Positions 1-8,829 of a DNA stretch of 40,025 nt are shown piece by piece. Source of the DNA: Steroidobacter sp. (GTDB lineage: Bacteria > Pseudomonadota > Gammaproteobacteria > Steroidobacterales > Steroidobacteraceae). Each line of letters opens with the position of its first letter. Position 1 is the first letter of the stretch. The position numbers and the translations under genes were made by a program. The stretch is from contig NZ_JAEUPY010000309.1 in the NCBI RefSeq assembly GCF_016790065.1, forward strand, positions 1 through 40,025. The letters run 5' to 3'. The notes under the pieces are model-generated. The model saw nothing but the letters and a program-made list of their open reading frames with translations, searched no databases and was not told where the DNA came from.

Positions 1-135
1 AAGGCCGCCGGCACTGCGCAGCTGATGCAGCTGAAGACCATGCAGACCAAGAAACACAACGCCGCCATCGACGAACTGCAGGCCAAGGCCAAGCTGTTCA
101 ACGAGCAGGTGCGTGTCTTTAAGGCGCGCGGCTAA
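1..135 (+). CDS. C-terminal 44 residues of an unidentified protein (cut by window edge)
   Basis: Frame 1 is open from the first base to a TAA at 133-135. The visible residues are rich in Lys, Gln, Ala and Leu with no Pro, and end in LFNEQVRVFKARG, which suggests an amphipathic or coiled-coil helical tail. The start and most of the protein lie outside the window, so no family can be named. The absence of stops, the biased codon use and the hairpin shortly after the stop support a real gene end. It need not belong to the moeA operon, since a 195-base gap with two hairpins separates them. Confidence 0.6.
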   Translation, partial: KAAGTAQLMQLKTMQTKKHNAAIDELQAKAKLFNEQVRVFKARG

Positions 136-150
136 GCGAGATTTCGAAGC

Positions 151-175
151 GCCGCCGGATTGATGTGCCGGCGGC
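151..175. other. Inverted repeat (8-bp GC stem) after the first gene
   Basis: GCCGCCGG at 151-158 pairs perfectly with CCGGCGGC at 168-175 around a 9-base loop. It lies 15 bases after the preceding stop codon, so it could end that transcript. No T-run follows, so it is not a classical intrinsic terminator. Confidence 0.45.
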
Positions 176-197
176 AAAGCAGGCCCAAGGCCAGGGA

Positions 198-221
198 ATG
201 GAGCGTTATCAGCCGCTCCAT
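198..221. other. Inverted repeat (8-bp stem) in the moeA leader
   Basis: ATGGAGCG at 198-205 pairs with CGCTCCAT at 214-221 around an 8-base loop, about 110 bases upstream of moeA. Together with the hairpin at 151-175 it makes the leader structured. Some Moco operons carry a Moco-responsive RNA upstream, but I could not match this leader to that motif. Function unassigned. Confidence 0.4.
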
Positions 222-330
222 GGGGAAGCTACGGATCAGATTCCCTGCTTACGCGCGGATGTGGAGCCAAGGAATAGGCGCCCAATCCGGCGTTTTTGCG
301 CCGCCCGGTGGCTCGTGACACACTTTCGCG

Positions 331-1542
331 GTGTCCAGCCGCCTCCTCACCCCTGCCGAAGCTGAAGCCGCGATTCGCCAACATGCGACGCAGCTGCCGA
401 CGGTCCATTTGCCGCTGTTCGAGCTGTCGGGCACGGTGCTGCGCGAGTCCATCATTTCCAGCCGCGATCAGCCGCCGTTCGACCGGGTCACCATGGACGG
501 CATCGGCTTCTCGTTCGCCGCCTGGCAAGCCGGACGCAATAGTTTTCGGATCGCCGGCACACAAGGCGCCGGCGCCCCGCCGCTCACTCTTCGCGAGTCC
601 AGCGACTGTATCGAAGTGATGACCGGCGCCATGCTGCCGGTGGGCTGCGACTGTGTGGTGCCCGTCGAGAACATCGAAGTGAAGGACGGCGTCGCTCAAC
701 TGCGCGACGACGCACCCGCCCCGGTGCGCAACTTCAACGTGCACGCCAGCGGCATCGACTCTCGCAAAGGCGACTTATTGTTGCCGTCGGGCTATCGACT
801 CGGCCCCGCCGAAGTCGCTGTCATTGCTTCCAACGGCCAGACGCACGCAGCGGTCGCTCGTCCGCCGCGCATCGTGGTGATCTCCACCGGCGATGAACTC
901 GTCGAGCCGGGCCAGCCGCTGGAACCCTGGCAAATCTCTCGCTCCAATGTTTATGGCGTGCTCGCTTCGCTACGTCAGCACGGCTACACGGCGTTGAGTC
1001 ACGATCACGTCCCTGACGACCTGCCGGCCTTGCGCGCCCGTTTGCAGACTCATCTGCAAAGCAACGACGTACTGATCCTGAGCGGCGGCGTGTCCATGGG
1101 CCGCTTCGATTACGTGCCGCAGGTGTTGCAGGAACTCGGCGTGCGCATGATTTTTCACAAGGTGGCGCAACGCCCCGGCAAGCCGATTTGGTTTGGCGTA
1201 GGCGCTGGCGGACAAACGGTGTACGCGCTGCCTGGCAATCCGGTGTCGACACTGGTTTGCCTGACTCGTTACGTGCTGCCAGGCTTGCAGGCAGCTCAAG
1301 GCGGCACGGCGCACGAGGTTGAAACCGTCAACCTCGCCCAAAGCTACGATGTGAAAGCATCGTTGGCGGTGTTCCTGCCCGTGCGTTTGACACAAACCGC
1401 GGCGGGCCAGGCCGCCATCCCGCAGCCCACGGGTGGCTCCGGCGACTTCACTTCGCTGATCGGCACTCACGGTTTCGTGGAACTGCTGCCCGGCCCGCGA
1501 GTCGTTCTGGAAGACCAGCCCGTAGCGCTGTTTCGTTGGTAG
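331..1542 (+). CDS. moeA: Molybdopterin molybdenumtransferase MoeA
   Basis: MoeA inserts molybdate into adenylylated molybdopterin, the last step in making Moco, in the cytoplasm. The 403-residue product has the family's usual length. It shows a MDG segment near residue 55 (as MDGIG rather than the common MDGYA), the MoCF-fold stretch SGGVSMGRFDYV, the KVAQRPGKP loop and the ALPGNPVST motif. A C-terminal beta-barrel domain (MoeA domain IV) follows. The start is the GTG at 331. No good Shine-Dalgarno precedes it, so the exact start is less certain than the identity. It heads a same-strand Moco operon, with moaA 18 bases downstream. No mogA/moaB, which makes the adenylylated substrate, is seen in this window. 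Confidence 0.93.
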   Translation: MSSRLLTPAEAEAAIRQHATQLPTVHLPLFELSGTVLRESIISSRDQPPFDRVTMDGIGFSFAAWQAGRNSFRIAGTQGAGAPPLTLRESSDCIEVMTGAMLPVGCDCVVPVENIEVKDGVAQLRDDAPAPVRNFNVHASGIDSRKGDLLLPSGYRLGPAEVAVIASNGQTHAAVARPPRIVVISTGDELVEPGQPLEPWQISRSNVYGVLASLRQHGYTALSHDHVPDDLPALRARLQTHLQSNDVLILSGGVSMGRFDYVPQVLQELGVRMIFHKVAQRPGKPIWFGVGAGGQTVYALPGNPVSTLVCLTRYVLPGLQAAQGGTAHEVETVNLAQSYDVKASLAVFLPVRLTQTAAGQAAIPQPTGGSGDFTSLIGTHGFVELLPGPRVVLEDQPVALFRW

Positions 1543-1560
1543 CAACCTGCCGGTAGCCGC

Positions 1561-2610
1561 ATGTCCTCATCCGTCACAGCCCTGCCCGTGAAGCACCGCC
1601 CGAAAGATACCTTGGGCCGGCCGCTGCACGACCTGCGCATCTCGGTGATGGATCGCTGCAATTTCCGTTGCCCGTATTGCATGCCCAAGGAAACGTTTCA
1701 TGAGAACTATCGTTTCCTGAAATCTCACGAGCGACTGTCGTTCGAAGAAATCGTGCGGCTGACGCGGCTGTTCGTCGATCTGGGCGTGAAGAAGGTGCGG
1801 CTCACCGGCGGCGAACCGCTGCTGCGTTCCAATCTGTCCGACTTGATCGGCGACCTGACGGCCATCGACGGCGTGCAGGATGTGGCGTTGACCACCAACG
1901 GCGTGCTGCTCGCTCAGCATGCCGTCGAATTGAAAGCCAACGGCTTGAATCGAATCACCGTCAGCCTCGATACGCTCGACCCCGCCATCTTCAAACAAAT
2001 GAGCGGCGGCATGGGCGACCTGGAGCGCGTGCTCGACGGCATTCGCGCTGCTCGGGAAGCGGGACTCGCGCCCATCAAGATCAACTCGGTGATAGAGCGC
2101 GGCCTGAACGATCACACAGCGCTCGATCTCATCGAACACTTCCGGGGCACCGGCGTCATCGTGCGCTTCATCGAATATATGGACGTTGGCAATCGCAATC
2201 ACTGGATGATGGATCGAGTGGTGCCGTCGCGCGAGCTGGTGGCCCGCATCGGCGAGCGCTGGCCGCTGCATCCGGTGGATGCGAACTATCGCGGCGAAGT
2301 GGCCGAGCGTTACGCGTTCGACGACGGCGTCGGCGAGGTCGGGTTCATATCGTCCATCACCAATCCGTTCTGTGGCGATTGCACGCGCGCGCGGTTGTCT
2401 TCGGAAGGTGTGTTCTACACTTGTTTGTTCGCCCGCTCTGGCGTGGATCTGCGGGCTCCTTTGCGCGCCGGCGCGACGGATGAGGAGCTCAGTACACTGA
2501 TCTCCGATACCTGGCTGAAGCGTGGCGATCGTTACAGTGAAATTCGATCTACGCTCAAGGACGGCGAGCAGCCGTTGCGTAAGATCGAGATGTATTACAT
2601 CGGTGGCTGA
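1561..2610 (+). CDS. moaA: GTP 3',8-cyclase MoaA
   Basis: This radical-SAM enzyme starts Moco synthesis by rearranging GTP to 3',8-cyclo-GTP, which MoaC then converts to cyclic pyranopterin monophosphate. The CX3CX2C motif of the N-terminal [4Fe-4S] cluster is Cys33, Cys37 and Cys40. LTGGEP (about residues 81-86) is the SAM-binding GGE motif. The second, substrate-binding cluster is Cys271, Cys274 and Cys288. The protein ends in Tyr-Ile-Gly-Gly, matching the conserved Gly-Gly tail that reaches into the MoaA active site. Length 349 is normal. The ATG lies 18 bases after moeA, and moaC begins 4 bases after its stop, so the genes are probably co-transcribed. Confidence 0.96.
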   Translation: MSSSVTALPVKHRPKDTLGRPLHDLRISVMDRCNFRCPYCMPKETFHENYRFLKSHERLSFEEIVRLTRLFVDLGVKKVRLTGGEPLLRSNLSDLIGDLTAIDGVQDVALTTNGVLLAQHAVELKANGLNRITVSLDTLDPAIFKQMSGGMGDLERVLDGIRAAREAGLAPIKINSVIERGLNDHTALDLIEHFRGTGVIVRFIEYMDVGNRNHWMMDRVVPSRELVARIGERWPLHPVDANYRGEVAERYAFDDGVGEVGFISSITNPFCGDCTRARLSSEGVFYTCLFARSGVDLRAPLRAGATDEELSTLISDTWLKRGDRYSEIRSTLKDGEQPLRKIEMYYIGG

Positions 2611-2614
2611 TCGA

Positions 2615-3082
2615 ATGGCGACTTTCACTCATGTCGACTCGAACGCCCGACCGACCATGGTCGACGTGGGCGATAAGGTCGTCACCAAGCGCACGGCAAC
2701 GGCGCAGACCCGGGTGCGCTTTCCAGCGGATGTCGCTGAGGCCTTGCGTTCGAAGCAGTTCAATACTTCGAAGGGGCCGGTGTTTCAGACAGCCATCATC
2801 GCCGGCACCATGGCGGCAAAGAAAACTCACGAGTTGATTCCGTTTTGTCATCCGCTCGGCATCGAGAAGTGCAAGCTCGAGATCGACATGGAGGGCGACG
2901 ATGCGGTCATTGTTTGCACGGTGTCCGTGCATCACAAGACCGGCGTCGAGATGGAGGCGCTGACTGGCGCCAGTGTCGCGGCGCTAACTGTTTATGACAT
3001 GTGTAAAGCGCTCTCGCATGACATCGTGATTGCTGAGACCAAGTTGATCGAGAAGCGCGGAGGTAAGAGTGATGTCGGCTGA
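2615..3082 (+). CDS. moaC: Cyclic pyranopterin monophosphate synthase MoaC
   Basis: MoaC converts the MoaA product 3',8-cyclo-GTP into cyclic pyranopterin monophosphate. The 155-residue protein matches the family from its first residues (MVDVGDK). It has the [12 protein letters not shown] segment, the [10 protein letters not shown] active-site strand, [11 protein letters not shown], and the conserved C-terminal stretch [10 protein letters not shown] to [15 protein letters not shown] chose the ATG at 2615 because homology begins there. A longer reading from 2522 would run inside moaA and add residues foreign to the family. The 3' end overlaps the mobA-moaD start by 11 bases, which suggests translational coupling. 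Confidence 0.95.
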   Translation: MATFTHVDSNARPTMVDVGDKVVTKRTATAQTRVRFPADVAEALRSKQFNTSKGPVFQTAIIAGTMAAKKTHELIPFCHPLGIEKCKLEIDMEGDDAVIVCTVSVHHKTGVEMEALTGASVAALTVYDMCKALSHDIVIAETKLIEKRGGKSDVG

Positions 3083-3920
3083 AGCACCCTTGTTCGGCCT
3101 GGTGCTGGCCGGCGGGGCCAGCACGCGGATGCAGCGAGATAAGGCGGCGATCGAGTATCACGGTCAGTCGCAGCTGCATTGGACGTTTCATTTGTTGTCG
3201 CACGTGTGTGCGGCGACGTTTGTTTCTGTGCGGCCGGATCAGCGGGAGGATCCAACGCGCGTTGGCTTTCCGCAGATCGTCGATCGTCAGCCTGGAATTG
3301 GGCCTATTGCGGGTATCTCCGCGGCTCTCGCCGCTCATCCCAAGGCGGCTTGGTTGGTGGTTGCCTGTGACCTGCCGTTTTTGAATGAACACACACTGCG
3401 GCATTTGGTTGAGCATCGCGATGTTCGCAAGCTCGCTACTGCTTATAAGAGCAGCCATGATGGTTTGCCTGAGCCTCTTTGCGCGATCTGGGAACCGGCG
3501 TCTCGCGAACCCCTGCTCGCTCACCTCGCCGCCGGCAAACAATGCCCCCGGAAGTTTTTGATCAACGCCGAGTCGTTGCTCCTCGACCTGCCCGACGCTC
3601 GGGCGCTCGACAATGTGAACACCACCGACGAATACCGCGCGACCGTCGCCGCCTTCGGCGGCTCGGCCGCCAGCCCTCAGCGCACGCTGAAAATCCAGTA
3701 CTACGCCATCCTCCGCGAACAAGCCGGGCGCAGCGAAGAAACATTGGACACGACAGCGGCCACTCCGGCCGAGTTATACAACGAGCTGAGCAAACGCCAT
3801 CCCTTCCAGCTCAGCCCAGCGCAGCTGAAAGTGGCGCTCAACTCCGAATTCAGCGACTGGCACACGCCGTTGCGTCACGGCGATACGGTCGTGTTCATAC
3901 CCCCGGTGGCAGGCGGATGA
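3072..3920 (+). CDS. MobA-MoaD fusion: molybdenum cofactor guanylyltransferase joined to molybdopterin synthase small subunit
   Basis: The 282-residue protein carries two Moco functions. Residues about 5-190 are a MobA-type nucleotidyltransferase, which makes the guanine-dinucleotide form of the cofactor. It has LAGGASTRM at 12-20 followed by Asp23-Lys24, the PGIGPIAGI loop, and Asp100 in VACDLPF as the metal-binding Asp. After a short Ala/Gly/Ser-rich linker (about 194-203), residues 205-282 are a MoaD ubiquitin-like sulfur carrier ending in the obligatory Gly281-Gly282. No stop or frameshift lies between the halves. ATG 3072 follows a GGAGGT with 7-base spacing; a GTG sits one codon upstream. 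The stop overlaps moaE by four bases (ATGA). The fused carrier would have to be activated by MoeB and work with MoaE while tethered to MobA. Confidence 0.9.
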   Translation: MSAEAPLFGLVLAGGASTRMQRDKAAIEYHGQSQLHWTFHLLSHVCAATFVSVRPDQREDPTRVGFPQIVDRQPGIGPIAGISAALAAHPKAAWLVVACDLPFLNEHTLRHLVEHRDVRKLATAYKSSHDGLPEPLCAIWEPASREPLLAHLAAGKQCPRKFLINAESLLLDLPDARALDNVNTTDEYRATVAAFGGSAASPQRTLKIQYYAILREQAGRSEETLDTTAATPAELYNELSKRHPFQLSPAQLKVALNSEFSDWHTPLRHGDTVVFIPPVAGG

Positions 3921-4390
3921 AAGCTTTCTTCTTCAGCACTACGACTCTGACCCCAGACACTTACCGCCAAGAACTGGCGGACAAAGCCGCGGGCGGCTAT
4001 GCATCCTTCGAAGGCTGGGTGCGCGACCACAACGAAGGTCAATCAGTCACGCAGCTGGAATACGAAGCCTTCGAAGCGTTAGCCAACAAAGAAGGCGAAC
4101 GCATCGTCACCGAAGCCATCGCTAAATTCGGCGTATTGAAAGCCGCCTGCGTCCATCGGGTCGGCTCGCTGGCCATCGGCGATCTGGCGGTGTGGGTGGG
4201 AGTCAGCTCAAAGCATCGGGCGGAGGCATTCGCTGCGTGCCGCTACATCATCGACGAAGTGAAGCACCGCGTGCCCATTTGGAAGAAGGAGCACTACGTC
4301 AACGGCGACTCAGGCTGGGTGAATTGCGAGCGCTGCGCGGTGCCGGGGCACGATCATGCGCATGAGCATCCTCATGCGCACGACCACTAA
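3917..4390 (+). CDS. moaE: Molybdopterin synthase catalytic subunit MoaE
   Basis: MoaE transfers sulfur from thiocarboxylated MoaD to cyclic pyranopterin monophosphate, giving the dithiolene of molybdopterin. The family features seen are EGWVRDHN near residue 32, LEYEAFEALA, HRVGSLAIGD at 80-89, and VPIWKKEHY at 119-127, which holds the catalytic lysines. Length is 157. Unusually, after Cys137/Cys140 the tail (145-157) is almost entirely His, Asp, Ala and Glu with seven histidines, which suggests metal binding. The ATG at 3917 overlaps the stop of the MobA-MoaD gene, so the carrier and its partner are translationally coupled. moaE ends six bases before a convergent gene, with no room for a separate terminator. 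Confidence 0.94.
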   Translation: MKAFFFSTTTLTPDTYRQELADKAAGGYASFEGWVRDHNEGQSVTQLEYEAFEALANKEGERIVTEAIAKFGVLKAACVHRVGSLAIGDLAVWVGVSSKHRAEAFAACRYIIDEVKHRVPIWKKEHYVNGDSGWVNCERCAVPGHDHAHEHPHAHDH

Positions 4391-4396
4391 AGCGAA

Positions 4397-5854
4397 TTAG
4401 CCAGTGCCTTGCAGATGAATGACCAGGTCGATGCGCCGATTGCGCGCACGACCGGCGGCGGTCTCGTTGGTCGCGACCGGCCGGGCCTCGCCATAACCGA
4501 TGGAGCTGACCTTCTCAGCATCAGCCCCCAACTGACTCACCAGATACTGCTTCACCGCGTCCGCACGATCCTGCGACAGGATCAGATTCGCTGAGTCGCT
4601 GCCGTTGGCATCGGTGTGACCTTCAATCAACACAGACGCGCCAGGAAACCGCGCCAGCGCCTGTTGCACCTTCCGCATCAAAGCCGCGCTGCTGCCGTCG
4701 ATGGTGCTGCGACCGGACGGGAAGCTGATGCCCATCAATGAGACCACCACATCTTCACCCTGGCGATAAACCCGAGCCTCGTCGGCCGTGAACGATGCTT
4801 CGATGGCCGCAATGTTCGCACGCAGCTGAGCCTGCGCATCGACCTGACGCTGTAAGGCAATGCGTTCCTGCGACTCACCACCGAGCCGCGACTCGACACG
4901 CTTCACCTGATTGTTCAGCGACGCGATCTGCTCGTCGCGATCCTGCAGTTCTTGTTTCAAGCGACGCACTTCCTGCACCTGCTGCTGGGCCTGCTCGCCG
5001 ACTTCTTTCATCGGGCCCTGATGGCCTTCGTCGAAGCGCACGTCCAACTCCATGTCGGTGGCAATGCGCTGCAGCGGCTCTTCCCAGGACAGGATCAACG
5101 CCTCGACGCCGGCCTGATTGTCCTTCTCCTGTTGCATGACGCGCTGGGCCTGCTGGGCCAGGTAAGTCGCATGCTTGGCGTCGTAACGAGCCTGGGCCGC
5201 GAGCTTGCGCGGCTGAGCAACGTCGTAACGATTGCGCTGAATCTCCTGCTCGGCCTCGGCGAGATGACGCTTGGCCGACTGCAGCGTGCGAGGTGCAAAA
5301 CGCTCGACCTTGGCGGCATCGGCTTGCGCGATCAGATTGCGCGCTTCGTTGAGAACGCCGCCCTTGATGCCGATCAACTCAGCGTCGCGCAACAGCACTT
5401 CGGCCTCGGCCGCCCGCTTCTGCGCGTTGGCCAAATCGCCGCTTTCGTTTTCGCGCATGGCTTGCTGGAAACGATCCGCGGCCTTGGCCCAGGCCTCGGG
5501 GGCGAATTTTGGCGCTTCGGCAACCAATGCATCCTGGCGAGTCTTGATGACGCCGGACAACACCTGCTGGGCATTCGCCGCGACAGTACGGGCCTTCTGT
5601 AACGCCGCCTCGCCTTCCTGCACGCGAGCTGCAATTTTTTCAGTGCCGCGGCCGCGTTCAGCTTCCTTGGTGGCGTTCTGACTGGCTTGTAACGCAGCGG
5701 CAAACGCCTTCGGCGCCAGTGCGTCGATCTGATCGGCCCGAGCCTTCTCGACGGCAGCGGCTAACGCGGCGGCATCGGTATTAGCGGCCGCCAACGCCGG
5801 CGCAGCGGCCAGACTGACAGCGGCAACCACCAGCAACACAAAAGATTGGAACAT
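4397..5854 (-). CDS. OmpA-family envelope protein with long coiled coil
   Basis: The 485-residue product has an N-terminal signal peptide (hydrophobic residues 4-20, Ala-rich cleavage region near APALAAA). About 330 residues of Ala/Glu/Gln/Arg-rich helix follow, strongly coiled-coil in character, resembling DUF4398-type proteins. The C-terminal OmpA/MotB peptidoglycan-binding domain (about 360-480) shows LIEGHTDANGS, the NLILSQDRADAV helix, GYGEARPVATNET and GRARNRRIDL. It probably bridges the outer membrane or periplasm and the cell wall. No lipobox or beta-barrel is evident, so it is more likely a periplasmic rod with a peptidoglycan anchor than a porin. It is convergent with moaE and downstream of proA on the same strand, 87 bases away. 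Confidence 0.85.
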   Translation of the reverse strand: MFQSFVLLVVAAVSLAAAPALAAANTDAAALAAAVEKARADQIDALAPKAFAAALQASQNATKEAERGRGTEKIAARVQEGEAALQKARTVAANAQQVLSGVIKTRQDALVAEAPKFAPEAWAKAADRFQQAMRENESGDLANAQKRAAEAEVLLRDAELIGIKGGVLNEARNLIAQADAAKVERFAPRTLQSAKRHLAEAEQEIQRNRYDVAQPRKLAAQARYDAKHATYLAQQAQRVMQQEKDNQAGVEALILSWEEPLQRIATDMELDVRFDEGHQGPMKEVGEQAQQQVQEVRRLKQELQDRDEQIASLNNQVKRVESRLGGESQERIALQRQVDAQAQLRANIAAIEASFTADEARVYRQGEDVVVSLMGISFPSGRSTIDGSSAALMRKVQQALARFPGASVLIEGHTDANGSDSANLILSQDRADAVKQYLVSQLGADAEKVSSIGYGEARPVATNETAAGRARNRRIDLVIHLQGTG

Positions 5855-5941
5855 ACGAACGGGCCCGGAATCGAAACTGGACGGGAGTATACGTCGCTTC
5901 GAGCGCGCGGGCCTTCGGCCATTGGCCGGTTTGTGAGCCGT

Positions 5942-7231
5942 TCAGGGCCGGATTTGCCCAGTGCCGCGCACGACGTACTTGTAACTGGTGAGCTGCTCGA
6001 CGCCCACCGGGCCACGGGCATGGAATTTATCGGTGGAGATGCCGATCTCCGCGCCCATGCCGAACTCGCCGCCGTCGGCGAACTGGGTCGATGCGTTATG
6101 CAAAACGATGGCGCTGTCGACACCGCTCAGAAAGCGCTCGGCCGTGGCCGGGTTGGCAGTGACGATGGACTCGGTGTGCGCCGATCCATAGCGGGCGATA
6201 TGCGCGATGGCCTCATCGACGCCGTCGACCGTGCGGGCCGCGATGATGGGTTCGAGATATTCGGTGCTCCAATCCACCTCGGTGGCGGGCACGATGCGCG
6301 TATCGAGACGCTGTAACGTTTCGTCGCCGCGGACTTCACAACCTGCATCCAGCAACGCCTTGAGCACCGTTGAGGCGGCATTGCCGTTGCGATCGAACAG
6401 CACCGTCTCGGCCGCTCCGCAAACACCGGTGCGTCGAAGCTTGGCGTTCAGCACGACGTCGCGAGCCATGTTCACCTCGGCATCGCGATCCACATACACA
6501 TGACAGTTGCCGTCGAGATGACCGATGACCGGCACGCGAGCTTCCTTCTGCACTCGCTCGACCAAACTGCGGCCGCCGCGAGGCACGACGACGTTGATGA
6601 ACTCAGTCATGCTCGAGAGCATGTAACCGACTGCCGCGCGATCGGTCGTCGGCACGACTTGAATCGCCGCTTCGGGCAAGCCGGCAGCGCGCAGCCCGTC
6701 GACCAGACAGGCATGAATCGCTTTGATCGAACGACTGCTTTCACTGCCGCCGCGAAGGATCACCGCGTTGCCTGACTTCAAACAAAGCGCACCCGCATCG
6801 GCAGTCACGTTCGGACGGCTCTCATAAATGATGCCGACCACGCCGAGCGGCACGCGCACTCGCTCGATCTTCAAGCCATTGGGCCGAGTCCAGCCAGCAA
6901 TCACACTGCCGATGGGATCCGGCAGCGCCACGATGTCCTCGATGCCGCGTGCCATGGCTTCGACGCGTTGCTCATTCAAGACCAGCCGATCCAGCAACGA
7001 CGACGAAATGCCACGCGCTTTGGCCTGCTCCACATCCTGAGCATTGGCCGCCAGCACTTCCGCCCGGCGCTCACGAATCGCAGCGGCAGCCGCTCGCAAG
7101 GCCGCGTTCTTGGCGTCGGTGTTTGCCTGGGCCAACACCTGCGCCGCAGCTTTGCCCGCACGACCGAGGGCCTGCATCGGGCCGGCGACGGCGTTCACAT
7201 CGCCTTCGGGCTTGGAGATTTGAGCGTTCAT
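5942..7231 (-). CDS. proA: Gamma-glutamyl phosphate reductase ProA
   Basis: ProA reduces gamma-glutamyl phosphate with NADPH to glutamate-5-semialdehyde, the second step of proline synthesis. The 429-residue protein matches the aldehyde-dehydrogenase-fold family throughout: [47 protein letters not shown], the catalytic cysteine in [10 protein letters not shown], and the C-terminal [17 protein letters not shown]. The family is usually about 415-420 residues, so the ATG at 7231 may include a few extra. Its partner proB is encoded about 8.7 kb away on the same strand rather than beside it. Confidence 0.96.
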   Translation of the reverse strand: MNAQISKPEGDVNAVAGPMQALGRAGKAAAQVLAQANTDAKNAALRAAAAAIRERRAEVLAANAQDVEQAKARGISSSLLDRLVLNEQRVEAMARGIEDIVALPDPIGSVIAGWTRPNGLKIERVRVPLGVVGIIYESRPNVTADAGALCLKSGNAVILRGGSESSRSIKAIHACLVDGLRAAGLPEAAIQVVPTTDRAAVGYMLSSMTEFINVVVPRGGRSLVERVQKEARVPVIGHLDGNCHVYVDRDAEVNMARDVVLNAKLRRTGVCGAAETVLFDRNGNAASTVLKALLDAGCEVRGDETLQRLDTRIVPATEVDWSTEYLEPIIAARTVDGVDEAIAHIARYGSAHTESIVTANPATAERFLSGVDSAIVLHNASTQFADGGEFGMGAEIGISTDKFHARGPVGVEQLTSYKYVVRGTGQIRP

Positions 7232-7406
7232 GACTTCATTCTAGCGGCAGCCGGGCCAGGTAAAGAAGCGCGGCTCTTCTACAGTGCAAAACTGGCGGCG
7301 CGCGCCGTGCCAGTCTTGGTCGTTTCTTCACTGGAAGGACCGGCTGCGCGGTTGCAAACGACCTTTGCGATGACACAATGCGCCGACATTGCGACAGGGG
7401 GATGGC

Positions 7407-8795
7407 ATGGCAGTAGAGGCACGTTCGGTCGGGGACCGAGCCGTCAGCGCGAACGGCACCGACGCGAGCACCGGATTCAGTGCCAGCAATGCCTATCGCA
7501 ACTATGTGGTCTGGTTGTTGTTCGTCATCTACGTGTTCAACTACGTCGATCGCCAGATCCTGTCCATCGTGCTCGAGCCCATCAAGCAGGAATTCGGCCT
7601 GCACGACTGGCAACTCGGCTTGCTCAGCGGACTCGCCTTCGCCGCCTTCTATTCGACGCTCGGCATTCCCATCGCCCGCCTTGCCGACACACGCAATCGA
7701 GTCAACATCATCACAGCGTCCATCGTGGTGTGGAGTGCGTTCACCGTCGTGTCCGGCATGGCCAAGAACTTCTGGCATCTGCTGTTCGCACGCATCGGCG
7801 TCGGCATCGGTGAAGCCGGCTGCAGTCCGTCGGCGTATTCCATCATCAGCGACTACGTCGAACCGAAGAAACGTGCCACGGCTTTGTCCATCTACTCGAT
7901 GGGCGTGTACGGCGGCAGCGCGCTCGGCTTTCTAGTCGGCGGTTTGGTAGCGCATGAATATGGCTGGCGAGCCGCTTTCTATACCGTCGGTCTACCGGGC
8001 CTGATCGTCGCAATCATTTTGAAACTGACGGTGAAGGAACCGCCGCGCGGCTTCTCCGATCCTGGCACGGTGGTCAGTACTGAGCCGCCGCCGTTCCGCG
8101 AAGTGATGGGCAATCTGTGGGCCAAGCGATCGTTTCGTCATCTATCGATAGCCGCGGGCCTGCACGCATTTGTCAGCTACGGCTTGAGTTCGTTCTATTC
8201 GCCGTTCTTCATGCGCACTCATGGCATGACGCTGGGTGATGTGGGCGCATGGCTCGCGTTGGTGGTCGCACTCGGCGGATTGACGGGAACCTACCTTGGC
8301 GGTTTGTGGTGCGATCGTTACTACGCACGCACTCAAGACCCGCGTTGGTACGTGTGGATTCCGGCGATCACGTTGCTGATGGTCGTACCGTTCGGCCAGG
8401 TCGTGTACGCGCTCGACAACACCGTGGCCGCGATGATGCTACTCGTGTTGTACATCGCGCTGGCCGCGGCGTACCTTGGACCGAGCATCGCAACCACTCA
8501 TCGCTTGGTCGGCTTGCGTGAGCGCGCGCTCGCGTCTGCGTTCCTGTTACTGATCCTGAACTTCATCGGCCTAGGGTTGGGCCCGATGTTTACCGGCGCC
8601 ATGAGCGATCTGTTCAAGGAATATTTCGTGTCGCAAGGCGTGGCTGAGAAGTTGGCGCTGGCCGACGGTCTACGTTGGTCGATCCGCCTGACCTTGCTGA
8701 TCAATCTGTGGTCGGCGCTGCACTACTTCCTGGCAGCGAAGACGCTGCGCCAAGACATCGAAGTCGGCAATCAAGCACGCGCGGCTGCCGCCTGA
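7407..8795 (+). CDS. MFS transporter, Spinster-like
   Basis: The 462-residue integral membrane protein has about twelve hydrophobic segments. Conserved MFS features are NYVDRQILSIVLEPI in helix 1, GIPIARLADTRNR as the helix 2-3 loop (motif A), and RIGVGIGEAGCSPSAYSIISDY in helices 4-5, a signature of the Spinster-type branch often annotated as hexuronate or lipid permeases. The substrate cannot be read from sequence. I chose ATG 7407 because AGGGGG lies 5 bases upstream; a TTG at 7389 would add six residues. It is divergent from proA, with 175 bases between them that could hold both promoters, and convergent with the DUF924 gene. Confidence 0.88.
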   Translation: MAVEARSVGDRAVSANGTDASTGFSASNAYRNYVVWLLFVIYVFNYVDRQILSIVLEPIKQEFGLHDWQLGLLSGLAFAAFYSTLGIPIARLADTRNRVNIITASIVVWSAFTVVSGMAKNFWHLLFARIGVGIGEAGCSPSAYSIISDYVEPKKRATALSIYSMGVYGGSALGFLVGGLVAHEYGWRAAFYTVGLPGLIVAIILKLTVKEPPRGFSDPGTVVSTEPPPFREVMGNLWAKRSFRHLSIAAGLHAFVSYGLSSFYSPFFMRTHGMTLGDVGAWLALVVALGGLTGTYLGGLWCDRYYARTQDPRWYVWIPAITLLMVVPFGQVVYALDNTVAAMMLLVLYIALAAAYLGPSIATTHRLVGLRERALASAFLLLILNFIGLGLGPMFTGAMSDLFKEYFVSQGVAEKLALADGLRWSIRLTLLINLWSALHYFLAAKTLRQDIEVGNQARAAAA

Positions 8796-8829
8796 ATTAC
8801 TAGACCAGCGGCATTACTAGACCAGCGGC
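8796..8829. repeat. Perfect 17-bp tandem duplication between convergent genes
   Basis: ATTACTAGACCAGCGGC occurs at 8796-8812 and again immediately at 8813-8829. The second copy contains the stop codon and last codons of the minus-strand DUF924 gene; the first is non-coding and begins right after the permease stop codon. It looks like a recent slippage duplication. Confidence 0.9.
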
